From NCBI RefSeq assembly GCF_000003815.2, contig NC_049987.1:6071556-6135555 (forward strand): DNA of 64,000 nucleotides. Direction: 5' to 3'. The translations under genes and the position numbers were made by a program. Each line of letters opens with the position of its first letter. The first letter of the stretch is position 1. Under the pieces are notes generated by a model. It had not been told where the DNA came from. It searched no databases and worked only from the letters and a program-made list of their open reading frames with translations. Positions 1 to 12,700 of this stretch are shown here, one piece after another. The stretch comes from Branchiostoma floridae. Taxonomy: Eukaryota > Chordata > Leptocardii > Amphioxiformes > Branchiostomatidae.

Positions 1-490
1 ACATTTTTAGTCAAAATGACCAAAAACCCTAAAATAACTAATTTTTGGAGTAAACAATGAATAAAGGGTTGATGGGGTTCTGTGGTCATATGTCAAACGC
101 ACCTATGTACCAAATTTCAGGTCATTTGGTTTTAATACAAGCGCATAGGAGCCAAAAATATACATTTTTAGTCAAAAATGGCCAAAACCCCTAAAATAAC
201 TCATTTTTTAAGTGATCTATGAAGAAAGTGTTGATGGTTTTCTGTGCTTATATGTCCAATACACCTCTGTACCAAATTTCAGGTCATTAGCTTGTAATAC
301 CAGGGCACAGGGGCCCAAAATATACTTATTTTGTCTAAAAATGACCAAAACCCCTAAATATCATAAATTCTAAGGCCTCTATCAAAAAAGTGAAAAAACA
401 CCTGGGGGTATTTGCTATCTCTACCTCCCTGCCAAATTTCAGCTCATTTGGCCAAAAAATGAAAAAGTTGAAGGGGTTTTAAGATTTGAC
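1..490. repeat. Degenerate tandem repeat, about 162-bp period, 3 units
   Basis: Three head-to-tail units start near 1, 162 and 324. Each opens with a form of ACATTTTTAGTCAAAAATG followed by CCAAAACCCCTAAA, and carries a shared TACCAAATTTCAGGTCAT block near its end. The third unit is the most diverged. The array probably continues left of the window. No coding potential is seen. Confidence 0.75.
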
Positions 491-516
491 AGGAGGAGAA
501 ACAAAGGAAAAACAGT

Positions 517-677
517 ATATTGCATCCCATACTATGTATGGGGATTGCAATATAACAATATATTTCACCATACATATGCCATGGTATGGCTGAAATATAA
601 CTATAGGTGTTTCAAATAGCATCCGCTATCTCTCGTCAGTCACAGAAGAAAGATAGTGGGTGCTATCTGAAACGCCT
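517..677. repeat. Cluster of three hairpin-forming inverted repeats
   Basis: Three separate inverted repeats lie in a row. The first pairs 517-532 with 536-553, the second pairs 558-573 with 584-598, and the third pairs 605-631 with 651-677. The third is the strongest: 27-nt arms, a 19-nt loop and four imperfect positions, three of which would be G-U wobbles in RNA. They could be decayed MITE ends or a transcribed hairpin; the sequence does not decide. Confidence 0.55.
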
Positions 678-835
678 GACCGTTTGCAAAAGGGTTCTCC
701 AGTTGCTTGGGTAAAGTTTTATTGTGTACCCTTTTACCAGGATCCTTCATCGACGAAACTTTACAACTCTTCTGTCAGACATTTAGCCGTTAGTCTGGAC
801 CTCATCTGCGGTCTATTCAGATATTTCCTGTGACT

Positions 836-1400
836 TGTTGCATGTAGATTAACAGCCAATGGGTCCGTATTGGTGCGTAATATTCTGTTCAGCACCAAGG
901 ACAGGGTAAGGAATCATTATATTTAACCACGCAGAGACATAGATGTACGAAAATACGACATCTAAAGAACGAAAGGATCCTTCAAATCAATACCTGTAGA
1001 TTTGTTGATGTCTTGTTGTGTATAGGTGGGTTGTCAATGGAAAATGATATTTCGTTCAGTGCCAAGGACAGAGGATGAACTGATAATCTGGGACAAGTAT
1101 GCATGGGGATACGACTTGCTGAGAACGAAAAATTCATTAATACTAGTAGCGGGTTACTATTACCAAATTATTGAATATATAGGCAGACTGTCAATAGTAC
1201 GCTATTCAGTACCAATGACAGATTAAGGACAGGCCATGCGAGGGCATGGATGTACGAAAATAAGATTTGATATTAGAAAGAACAGAAACTTTGTGCCGTT
1301 TCTAGCCTGTTGCATATAAGTAGACAGCCAATGGGAAAAGTGTATTCTGTTCAGCACCAAGGACAGGGTATGTACCGATAACAAATGGACATGGGTGTAC
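836..1400. repeat. Degenerate tandem repeat, about 140-170-bp spacing
   Basis: The block TTCAGCACCAAGGACAGG recurs in more or less changed form near 888, 1055, 1205 and 1350. Each is preceded by a form of ACAGCCAATGG, and some are followed by GATGTACGAAAATA. Spacing varies from about 142 to 169 bp. The 66-codon frame at 1026-1226 runs through this repeat and shows no protein features. Confidence 0.55.
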
Positions 1401-2800
1401 CGGAATAACCGTTAACAATAGAACCAAATTGAGCTTTCAAATCAACACTGGTGGAAACACACACAGACAGACAGATAGAGAGAGATAATCCCCAAATAAT
1501 ACATTACTCCTTTGGGGCGAAGGAAACAAAATAAAACAAAACAACATAAAGCAACACATTTGTTTGTTACATTTTAAATATTCCTTAGAAGGCCATAATT
1601 TCCCGTTCGTTTATCAAAGAGAAGTGGCAGGTTTGATAGCTCAAGGCAGTCCAAAAAATTTACGTCGTTTTCGATAAAGATATGTCTGCAAGCCTGATCG
1701 CTAGCTTCCGGCGCATCGGCACCTACGTCATCGTGACGTCAGTGGCAGAAAGTGCAGTGCACTCGTGCATTAACGCGGGGGATAACAGCGAGTATTAGGA
1801 TAACATATCCTCTGTTGACAATACAGTCTATTACACAACCCGTTATGTAAGGGACCGTTCACCGGTAATCTTTTCACAACTCTTCCGGGCTAATAAACTG
1901 TCGTATGTATGTCCTGTAAAGCCAAGTTGGGGCTAACCAATACTAGTAGGTGGATGGGAACAGAGTTAGAAGTACCCCATTAACGCGATCGGCTGAGTAC
2001 AAGGTTTGCTAATAAAATCATACGTTATAAGGGTGAAGGATTTTGATTTGTTTTAGTGAATCAGGTCGAGCATTTTACCTAATAACCAGCTGCTGCCGCA
2101 CCGCGCGCCTGCTTAGCCCCAGGCCTATCATGGCCTCCAAACCTTCTCTAGACCATTGTTAGGAGTTTGTTGTGATGAAGGCCAGGTTGGTCGGCAAGGT
2201 TGCCTACTACCCTTTGAAAGTCCTCTGCTAGCTTACTATAATTTTTTTAGAAATCAACGTTGGGAATTTCATATTCTGCTTGGACAACAACAGAGACAGT
2301 AGCGAGCTGGAGTTAGAATAGGACCCAGGCTACTTCCAGGTCCCAGCCCAGCTCCGACCTTAGTTGGAGAGTGATCGGGACCAAAGTCAATTCAATTTTA
2401 TTAAGAATCAACTGGCAGTGTACAATGTTGGGAGCATGTCCACTGAATTGTGTTGATTTTACACAAACATCATCAGTGCATATTAAAATCAGACTAAATT
2501 GATAGTTACAGCATATACGTTACGAGCAAACTCCAAGTATAAAACAAATACTATGTACACATATTGACACCATGAAGTCACGAGAAGGTCACTAGAACAG
2601 TACTGATATGTCCACTAGCTATTTGACTCATTGTATAGACGAATAGCTTGATGAAGAAATAAGATCCGGAATGTGTGACAGGGGCTAACCCTGGTTTGGT
2701 ACGCAGAATGGTGTTTATACTGGCTATACAGGTACCGATAAGCAGTTACACTAATAAGCACAGACGGCGATAAGCATTTTTACCTGCATGTATGCAGGTA
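1401..2800. other. Intergenic, no gene recognised
   Basis: AT-rich sequence with no frame of convincing length or composition. A TGACGTCA palindrome lies at 1734-1741. The part near 2395-2590 resembles the 3' non-coding end of a retroelement in composition but could not be assigned. Confidence 0.4.
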
Positions 2801-2814
2801 TGGTTTTGATGCTG

Positions 2815-3420
2815 GTGGAAACTTTTCGGTAGCCGGGGATGTAGGGCGCTGTATCTCGTGAACGGATGGTGCGAGCACGACGATTTTTGGTACGTGGGTT
2901 GGGGGTGGTAGCCTGACACTCAGGTGTGATTTTGGGCCTCCTGGCGCTTGACCTTGACATTGAAGGTGGCATTTTTTGTGTTTTGGGGGCACTTTTGGCG
3001 CTGTGTGTCCGGAACGATACGCGCGATTGCGACGATTTTTGGTGCATGGGTGGGGGGTTGTTGCCTGTTGCCTAGGATTGACTTTGGGCCTTGTCGCGTT
3101 TGAACTTGACCCGGCAGGTCGAATTTTGTGTCCGGGAGGGGTGTTTCCGGAGTTATATCTTCTGAACGGCTGGTGCTGGCGCGATGATATTTGGCACATG
3201 TGTCGGCGGTGGCTGAATAATGCTCAATTTTGATTTTGGCGCCCTTGGTGCTTGAACTTGACATTTTAGGTTACCTTTTGTGCGGGCACGGGGCGTGCGC
3301 TGTATCTCCGGAACGCAAGGTGCCATTGTGTTGCCATTTGGTACGTGAGTTGTTTGTGGTGTCCTGGTGGTCAGGTTTGATTTTGGGCCTCCTAGTGCTT
3401 GAACTTGATACTGTATAGGT
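2815..3420. repeat. Tandem repeat, about 150-bp period, 4 units
   Basis: A GC-richer block whose units share GATTTTGGGCCTCCT-like sequence at 2928, 3080, 3232 and 3379 (spacing 152, 152 and 147). Each is followed by a form of GCTTGAACTTGACAT. Several overlapping open frames exist here on both strands only because the repeat lacks stops, and none resembles a protein. Confidence 0.75.
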
Positions 3421-5780
3421 TGACCCTGTTTTAGTGTGGTTGGGGCATCCTCCCAATATCTGCTTGGTTTTAAAAACAGATTATGGTTGGGTGTAGAACC
3501 ATCATCTGGCCTGGGCCACCTTCAATGTATCAGGTTACTTAGTGGCACTGACAGTTTGCCAGATGACGGGAGTGTGCCAGATTATATATCTGTTGGTCAG
3601 GTATAATTGGAGTTTGCTTATTACTCTTTGTGGTGTTTCTAGAGCTGTATAGTACTGAGTTTTAAGTTCCGGTACAAGTTCCTTTACCCTGTTGGCAATC
3701 ATGGTTGAACTTGAACTTAAACAGAAGAAGATGCAATTTTCTAATGTGGAGGAGAACTGTATAGAGTGTGGGCATAAGAGAAAGGTATGTGTATGATTTG
3801 TCCTGTGTTTCTTTTTGTTTCTTTGGTAATGCCATTTCCATACTGTATACAGGTAATTTGTTGTTTTGGGCTAGTCATATTCGCTTGGTTTTTGGGCCTG
3901 CTTAATCTATGGTACAGGCAGGGTTAAGTGGTGGAGGCTTAGCTTTGTTCTGTTTTGAATTCAGTATCGTTTGTTGCATTTTGTCGCGGCAAATATATGA
4001 TGAAATTCCCCTTCTAAGCAACTGCTCATTGGTTTGCGGGGATGTTTGCTGGGTGTTTGCTCTGACTACAACAGCTTCTGAACTTTTCAAAGCTTCCATT
4101 GCCAGCAGCTTGCCATCTATAAATGGGATTGACAAGGACATTTTTCATAGTAAATTGTGCTGTTAAATTTGGCTTAGATACTACAGGAGATTTAGGTTTG
4201 GGTTGGATGGATTGAATGAAAATATCATACCACCCTGGGGACTAACTGTTGCTGCTGCATGGGGGCTACCACTATTCATATTGTCTAATGTCTATGGAAC
4301 TACAGATAAAAGTATCATTGGTCAAATTATGCGAGTAACATTCCGATGTCAAGTGAATAACACCCCAGAAATAAATCTTTAATGAATATCATTGGAAGAA
4401 CACAAACCAAGGAGACTTAGCAGCTGCATTAGGTCAGTACATTGAAATAGGAAGATATTAGTATATCATGTGACAGAGTAACTACATGTGCATGGGCCAT
4501 CTGAGACAAAAAAAGGTAGCGTCTCAACAACTTCAAAGTACTGTGGTTGGTTACATACTTAAGAAATCCAAAATAAGTAATGTTCATCCATGTCCAAACT
4601 TACAAATTCAGAAAATGGAATTTCAGAGTCAGACTTTTGCATGGTGCACAACCAACACGGTAAAAAGCTCATTTTTCCAACCACGTACCACAGACAAAAA
4701 GGCAAAAATACACAATAGGTCTACAGAAACCCAATACATTTCATGCAGGCCTGAGGTCTACGAACTCTTGTTTATTAATTTTTTGTCGAGCCCACCGATT
4801 CGTCCTTCTCATAGCTGTAAATGTGTTGGGGTCTTTAATGTAATATTCTTAATAGCTGCTTGTGTATCACGGGACCAATAATTTTACCCGTGTAATAAGA
4901 ATCGATGGGCTCCAAGGAGACTACCGATTATGCATTCTTCCTGAGTTTGAGTTTGAGTTTTTAAACACGTCGGTTAGTGTACTGTGGTTTTCAAGTCAGT
5001 TTCCAACTGTGGAAAATCACAATATTCATCTTAAATCTTGTAAAATGTGAGCTCCGTACAAAATCAAAAGACAACGTTTGGTACCCTCAAGTTGTAAGCA
5101 ATTTGCACCAACGCTGGCACAAATATTAAGACTAGCGATTAGGAAGTACAGATTACGTTATCGACTCGGGAAAATAAACCTGAAAAGATATTCATCACAA
5201 AAGAGGCACAGTTTGCGCGTGAAGGCCATTCACAGCTCAGCAGTGGATGGATAAGAACAACGATAAGAAACACAAACTGTCGACCTAACACCCTTAGGAC
5301 GGGAGCGGCTTACCAAAGCGCATTAAGGCCTCATGACTGGAACAGATCGAAGCTGTTACATCTTCAAAGACCACTTACAAATGGCCGCAGGCTACCTCAT
5401 TATTCCAGCTGAGCGGCTTGTCGCCGTATGAAGTCCGCTCGTTCGATAACGGGGCTTTGAAATGTGTTATTTTAATACCTGTAAAATGCAAAACAAACGT
5501 TCAGCTAGCGAGTCTCAGACGCCAGTAAACCTACCTAAAACCTCCGTTTTTGTTTGTTTTGTTTTGTTTATTTTGAAACACCTGGGTAGCCTTTTTAGTG
5601 CATAATACACTGGTTTTCGATAGGGCCCAGTATCACATATACATACATGGAAATAAAAAAAAAACAGCTTACAGAGAGAAAAGTAGACATACACGTCGGA
5701 ACATATAAGTACAACTGAAACATGAAAGACAGATAAATCATAATCCGAACCAAGGTCAACAGTTTGGGAGGTCAGAGGTC
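3421..5780. other. Intergenic, no gene recognised
   Basis: No frame here has recognisable protein features. A short plus-strand frame starting at the ATG at 3701 ends at a good donor (AAG|GTATGT at 3785/3786) and encodes a CIECGHKRK-like end. It is isolated and is not called as an exon. A 131-codon frame at 4486-4881 has low-complexity composition. Confidence 0.35.
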
Positions 5781-5797
5781 AATACTCAGTACTGAGA

Positions 5798-6240
5798 CTA
5801 TGTTAGGTCTTTCAAAGCTGACTTAAATGAATTCAGGCTTGTAACTTGCTTAATGTAGGCTGGTAGTGAATTAAAGTGTTTAGCACCTCTGTATGCAAAT
5901 GTACGCTGTCCTGTTGTGGTCTTGAAAAAGGGTTTGTATAGGAGTGATGTCTGTCTGGTTTGGTAATTGTGTAAGTTGTGGTTGTGAGAGAAGGTGGATG
6001 ATAGGTATGTTGGTGCTAGCCCATTGATACACTTGTAAACCATAATGCACACATGATCCCGTCTTCTCCCTGCGAGGTACTGCCAGCTGAGCTTCTCATG
6101 AAGGTCGAGGACACTGCTGGACTGTAGGTTGAGTTGCAGAACTACCCTGGCAGCCCGGTTCTGTAGCACTTGGAGTTGTTGTTGTTTCCCCACTCCGCAG
6201 CTGTCCCACACGGTGTCACAGTAATCCAGAAGGTTTACTG
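5798..6240 (-). mobile_element. 5'-truncated non-LTR retrotransposon (CR1/jockey-type), RT C-terminal region
   Basis: A minus-strand open frame (6319 to 5798) carries the conserved tail found after the reverse transcriptase of CR1/jockey-like LINEs. It has an LDYCDTVWDSCG block, LQVLQNRAARVVL, then GRRRDHVCIMVYKCINGLAP, and a final FAYRGAKHFNSLP / LNSFKSALKDL segment. The residues above about 6240 do not fit the family, so the element is 5'-truncated, which is usual for LINEs. The fingers, palm and endonuclease parts are absent, so it cannot be autonomous. An A-rich stretch near 5647-5660 (T-rich in element orientation) may belong to its 3' end. Confidence 0.85.
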
Positions 6241-6319
6241 CGTGAATATTGTTTTGCGACCAACGTCGAATTTGTATAACCATTGGCGTTATTGTTTTTA
6301 CATCTGTCCAAATATGCAA

Positions 6320-9300
6320 TAACTAAAAGCTACCAAAAAGCTACTCTACTGCAACGAGCGAGGCTGAGGTGAAAAGAACATCAAAGATGATGTGGTGATC
6401 ATACTGCAATCCTGGGGACCCTGCAACCGTGGCAATTTGTATTTTGCAATCTCTGGTGCAATTCAAAATTTCACTGCTTACCCCTGATGTCAATCTTGGT
6501 AAGAGCGCAAGCCAAAACCTGTCACGACTGCCTCTTGTCGCTAGGTGTCGCTGACTTGTTGTAAAGATATTACAGGCACTTGTTTAGGCCATACATATGT
6601 ACCGTCGCATTTCCTTGGTTCTCGCATAGATAAGGTGAAAACACAACAAACAGCCGCGGTCAGTATTGAAATCAGAACTCCGTAGACATGAATCTGACTG
6701 CAGTTACACCCTAATGAAACTGTGTTTATCAAGATGCAGACTCAGGCTCTGAGCTTCCAGTTCATCTTATTTTTCAGCATGTGGAAGCAACAAATTGAAT
6801 TGCTTTGGCCTTAACAAAATATCTGAGTGGTGAGTGCTTACCCCCGCTAGCTGTAAAACTCTCATTAGGACATATTCCTTGACATGTCTCCGCAGTCGGT
6901 TTCATCACATCTCGGTGGCTCGCAGCTTGTTATGAAAGTTGTGAAGCAGTTTTTTCGCATCTAAATTTGCCCAGCAGACGATAGGCAATAAAAAACCGGA
7001 TGTTTCAGTCACCTTGATGCTTTTTGACGCCTGCAAAGTGTTTAAGTGCGTCATGACGCAGATGTGTGTGTAACCCCGCCATTGTCTGATGCCATCTCCG
7101 GAAGCTATCGTCTTCTAAATTTTATATTCGGCACTTGTCACTGTTGTCCATTAGTGTTTTTACCTCGGCTGTACTGATGAGTCCATTGTCTGTCCTAGGG
7201 GTGTCACTAAGAGTTGTGTACTAGTACTGTCTATCTGGGTTCCGAGTTCCTTGTGTTGATTCCCACAGGATGACGACGCTTGCCACCGGCTCCATGTGTT
7301 ACACGCAGCGCCCAGCAATTTCTCCGTCTGAGTTATCTTGCCAGCTAGTCTAGATAGGCATATCATATCATACAAAAGACGGACTGCAACGTTGGAATAG
7401 GGATTACTTTGATGCAATGTGCCATGTTTGGAGAGAAGGAAGACGCAGCCGATCTTTTGATCCACATGTGCGTGTTTGGTGTCGTCGCTATTCTTACTTT
7501 TGAGGAAATCCCCCTCAATATAGCAAAGATTATTAACAAACTTACGTAATCAAGCCTAATGACCTACACAATAACCTATGTATCATGGTGAAAATGGGGG
7601 GGGGGGGGTGCTGCAAAATAGTCTATCCAGCTACGCTTTTAACTTGTCTGATTTTAGCGTCACGTTAGGGTGCTGAGAGCTCAGGCTGCAGTCCTTCAAT
7701 TTGCCGCAGTGTGTCTCTTTTGAGCCGTGCGTGACGGTGATGTCAGTGTGCTGCTCTCTGGCCCAACAGGCCTGATCCCATCTCTCCCTGTTCACAAACC
7801 AAAACGAGGCCTTTGTCAAAATGTTGCCTCTTGTTCAATTCCTTCATCTTCTTTACATTTTGGGTGAGGAAAGTCCATTTTTGGTGCCTAATGTGCATGT
7901 ATGATTATCACAAAGGCGGAATCATTGTAGTAAAAGACTTAACCATAATGTACGACGTATGTACTATGGAGCTGATGAAGTTATAATGGAGGTATGACTG
8001 GTAACATTCTAGTTTCCAAAACTTTTCCGTTGAATAGTATGGAGTATATCTTTACTTTTCCATATGGATAACGTTACTGATATATAGCTCAACAGTGACG
8101 CCTGCCGGACAACATAAAAAGTTCAGCGTCGCACAGAATGAATATAATAGGCAGACCACATTGCAATGCAACAACGCCTTTCGATTAAAACTGATTCTGA
8201 CCTTCAGAATACATAATGTTGAGCATACTTTGATGTACAATATGCGCCAGAAGGGACGAACAAAGACGGACCTGTATATGCATGATGAATACATGAATGA
8301 ACGATTGTCACAGCGGTGACTCCATGAATACACGCAGACGCTGAGTTGACTGATGTGAGGGGATGTGTGAAAAACTAATAACCTTACAGGAACAGGGGAT
8401 CAGTCCCCTTCCAGGAGCGCCAATAATTAAAGCCATAAACTATAAAGGGTGTGCTTGTATTAAAATTTGACATCAAAGTATTACGTAGCAATGTAGCCTG
8501 GATAACAACAGACCCCGGCCAGATCTCAAGGCTCTAACTCTGGGAGGACTCGGCCTCTTGTAGAATTTCCTTCGGGGCATGTTGGCCCTAGAGCCAAGGA
8601 GTTAGGCTGTACGGGCCCTGGAAAAGTCTGGAATCCTGGTAGTAGCAATGATACGAATGAAGAAGTGAATTGTCAAATGAGTTAAGATATTGAGGAAAAG
8701 TGATTAAACTATGTTGTTTTTCGAGCTGCAAAATGAAATGATTTATCGAACTGAATCGCGGTTTTTCTGTATCTGTATCTATATAGCCGGTATTACCGCC
8801 CTTCGGCGTAACACACCAGCTTTTCCTTCTAAAGCACCGGAGTGGTGTGATCGCATTCAAGCCTTTGAACAAATTCACTATTCCAAGACTCAAGAGGTAA
8901 ACAAATCGTATAAATTCCCTACCATTTGGTTCTTTTTATTCGACGTATTTAGTCTTCTATGAATTTTACATCAGTATATTAGTGACGGTCCGCCTTAGAC
9001 AAATTCCATACTTGTTAGTGCTGTGATGTACCATAAGTCGCCTAACCATACGTCTATAGCGCGTCAGCAAATATGTGTTTATGGTCGAGGAGTTAGGCAA
9101 AATGTCTATTGTTTCACATGGAAGTAAGGAATCAGGGAGATGTGGCACAATTGGTTGTTTGCACCCACGTGACTATGACGTATGTATTCTACGCCATGCT
9201 GGGTAATTAAACGTGAAAGTTGTACATGATGTGTTAATGAATGTCATTACAATGAGTGACGTAATCATGAGGTAAAAATACACCTTTCACGTGCGGGTTT

Positions 9301-9584
9301 ATCAACCACCACGATAGACCAAAATGTACAGTGGCTGTGACGTCATGTGCTAACAGCCAATAGAAAAATAGGCTGTTCTAATACAGTGGCGTTCAAATGT
9401 GTACCCATCACAAACAACAGATGTCCCGGTACCTGGAGGACACAAAAACTGACAAGCAGAGAAGATGGATCAGTTGAGAACGAGACAGATGAAGGTGACG
9501 GGACACAAACTGTGTTGATGTCACCAAAAGCGCTGTCAACAACACGTCACAATATGGCGTCATTAGAGAGTACACAGAATGCAC
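6320..9584. other. Intergenic, no gene recognised
   Basis: Mostly AT-rich sequence with short unsupported frames. It contains a 13-base G run near 7596-7608 and a TGACGTCA palindrome at 9338-9345. The ACACCTTTCACGTGCGGG segment near 9281 resembles the end of the MITE at 12620-13011, but a matching second end was not found. Confidence 0.4.
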
Positions 9585-9592
9585 TTTATAAG
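9585..9592 (+). promoter_or_regulatory. TATA-like box of the chitin-binding gene
   Basis: TTTATAAG lies about 85 nt upstream of the start codon at 9676, and an initiator-like TCAGAG follows at about 9609. The spacing suits transcription start near 9610-9620. It is inferred from position only. Confidence 0.45.
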
Positions 9593-9675
9593 AATGGACG
9601 TGAGCGTTTCAGAGCAGTTTTCAAATCGGTTACGTTTTTGAGTGTCGGTATTTAACTGCATCATTTGAAGCCACC

Positions 9676-9750
9676 ATGTCGTTCCGTTGTGTCACTGTCA
9701 TCCTTCTGTACGCTGTGGTAACCAACGGAGCAAAATTATCTCCGCTGAAG
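9676..9750 (+). CDS. Chitin-binding gene, exon 1 (signal peptide)
   Basis: Encodes 25 residues starting MSFRCVTVILLYAVVTNGA, a typical signal peptide with likely cleavage after about residue 18-19. The exon ends AAG and is followed by GCAAGT, the consensus of a GC-type donor. Using the nearby GT at 9755 instead would place exon 2 in a frame that hits a stop, so the GC donor is preferred. Confidence 0.75.
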
Positions 9751-12700
9751 GCAAGTACTACATATGTATTGGATTAATGCGCAAGTTTTGAGTGACATGG
9801 GCATTGCTCTTTTAAATGGGTCTATAAGAGCTAGTTCAGCATTACTAGTATCATCACTCAGGTTCTTTCATGGGAGTATGTTCTCTACGTTGGTAAGTCA
9901 GATGACGTTTCTTAAAGATAATGCAGGCAGTATATATACTGCGTGCAGTAGATCATTCAGATTGAAAGATCAACGAACAAAACTTTTTTCAGCGTCCACA
10001 GATAGAAATGGAGAGGTTCATCCACTCCTGGGCGATCAACTCCCACTCCGCCGTGCAGACACTCTCTAACGGTGATGAGGGCAGCGGGACCGATGGAAAC
10101 TTTATTGAAGGTAGCAAAAAAACTAAGCTAAGCGTCATCACTTATTTTCTGATAAAGCTGCCTTTCTTTGATATTAAGTTTCTGAGTGAATTTTTCATTC
10201 AAGGTGTTAAAATTTGACATTCATTTCACAGCTTTAAGGATACCGTAAGTTGGTATGAATAGCGAATAAATTGTACGTTAATTAATGATGTTCTCACATG
10301 CCTGGCTTTGAAAACTTTAATTAGGAAAATGAACTGCAATTCTTTATGAAAAAGTTTTAATATCAAAGAAAATAATAAATATATACATCACATACACTCT
10401 AGCTCCGCCAATACGGTTATGTTTGCGGTGCCGTTCGTGTTTTTGTTTATTTGCAGAACGAAGTCTAAGTTTGAGTATGGGCCTAGCTGCTATCCTTTGC
10501 ACCGCAGCGGAGCTTCCGGTTTTACCTTGTGCACTTTGCGAGTTAGACACAGTTGTAACTCTTGTTTTCCATAGCACGTTGATGAGAATGTTTGATCTCC
10601 TTAGTGTTCCAGTGTGGGGGCAAAGCTCCGGGGCTTTACGCCGACCCCGACGACTGCACCAAGTACTACGAGTGCGCTGACGGGCACGACATCGGGTTCC
10701 ACCGGGACTGTGCCGCGGGGTTCCCCGCCGGGACCCAGCCGGTCTTCGACGTGGTAAACCAGATCTGCGACTGGCCCGAGAATGTCCCGTACGCTTGCGG
10801 AGGCACGAGAGGTAGAAAACTGTGTATCTGATACAAAATTTACTCAAGCAACTGGACAAGTTTTGTGAAGAAACAATAGTCCTCCCGGCGGCTTTCCAAT
10901 GTACTGCAATAGAACTTTTGACCAAACCTATCCAGTTGCTTGAGACACTTTTGTTTCATCTGTCTTGTTTAGTTATAACCTGAATGTCTATATAACCTTC
11001 GTCGGCGTAACACTGTACATTAGGGCTGGGTACCGGTACAGAAAATTCAGGTCCAGGTCCGGTTCAGGTCCAAATGATCAGGTCCATAACCGGACCTGAA
11101 CCTGGACCTGATGCAGTATGACTCATACCAATGGTCCATTTCACTACAAAGAAATCTGTTTGGTGGAGTATTAGACTTACACTGACGTTTTAAAATCCTA
11201 CAACGCTAACTGCACCTGTACGATGGACGGTAAAACTTGGTATAAATGACTATAAACTCTACTCTACTTCACTCTTGTTATTTTTTTCCACCTGCAAACG
11301 TCAAAACGTGTGAATGCCTGATAAAATAATGTGTTAATTTTCTAATCGGTCCAACATCCGGTCTACCTAATTTTTCAGGTCCGGTTTTTCTGGACCGGTC
11401 CAATAAGAAAAACCGGTTTTGTACCGGTACGCTGTACCGATACCCAGCCCTACTGTACATCGTTACCGTCCCCTGGACTAGTCCCTGTCAATAGCCATTG
11501 TTTATCACTTGGGCAAACCTGTCTGTACGTCTCTCATAAAACGGTAGATAGATTTTTAAAAAAATATACAAATTCTGCCACACCCTGACATAACAAGACT
11601 TACCTGATGACAGAATTCAAAGGGAGAAATATGGTTACATGTAAATTTTAATCATTTATTTCAGTTTGTAGATAAATAGTAAATAGTCATTTGAAAGACA
11701 TGTATTGTAGCATATCGCATTCCTATTCAGTGTTTCGTTTCCAATTCTAAACTACTGTGCTTCTAAATTACTGTAAGCCGCTACCAGCTCCACGTGTCGC
11801 CAAACAATGGTAGAGATAATGTTGACAAAATTGACAGAGGAGGTAGCCAGCCAAAAAACGATGGTTAGGGACTTTCAGCGACACATGGAGCCTGGTAGAG
11901 ACCACTGAAGAGTAGATTCTAGAAAACCTCTTATCTTACTGGCCCTGTGAGTTTTACATACATTTAATTGCGATCGAATAGAATCAAAATTTTGCTAAGT
12001 ACAATTTTATCATCATATCTAACGATCACCCAGAAATAGTATCCCCTTGTTGCTTGGTGAATCTCCGACGTCAACAGGCTTTAAAAAGGAAGTGTTGACT
12101 GTCCCCGTTTGCTCTTGCAGCTCAAGCACATCACCAAGAGTCAATGTTTACTAGTTGTGTTGTCGTTAAAACAACGTTAAAACCCTCTTAATCGAAGAGC
12201 AAACGTGTCTCTGATGAGCCCACCCAGTGCAAAGTTTTCACACGAATGAGGCAGCAAACATGCCTGAGACAGTGGCAGATAGATTCAGCTGGGGATGTTT
12301 CCGTTCGATTCACATTGAATTTTACAAGATTGATTGCATCATTAGATGACTGAAGATAAGATAACATAATACCTGACCATGTATTAGTCGATGTTTCATT
12401 TTTCCTGTCTCAGAATTAGAGCAAATTTTCGGTTGTCTTTTTAATCACAGCCGTCTTCCATGTTCGCCTATGGACTGTATGTTCACGTGATTTAAATGAT
12501 TGGCCATTCGGGCGTGAGGAAGGCTACGATAAGTTCGGGATGATTTGTCTTGCCGTCTGGTATCAGTGTTATTAACCCATGATTGAGGTGTTCCGAACTT
12601 CGTGTTTACGACAACTATACACCTTTCTCACGCGGCGGCCATGATAGATCTAAAACGAGTTCAATGCGGCAAACAAAAGACTGTCCATCATAATTAGCAG

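Noticed and set aside
2780-3264. Proline-rich or cysteine-containing small proteins on both strands
   Set aside because: All frames follow the 150-bp tandem repeat and exist in several frames at once, which is expected from repeat composition.
10344-10925. 193-codon minus-strand open frame
   Set aside because: It is the antisense shadow of the GC-rich CBM14 exon 3; composition is Arg/Ser/Gly-rich and no domain fits.
11278-11460. Conserved short protein shared with 16714-16914
   Set aside because: The similarity is due to two copies of the same MITE, not to a gene.
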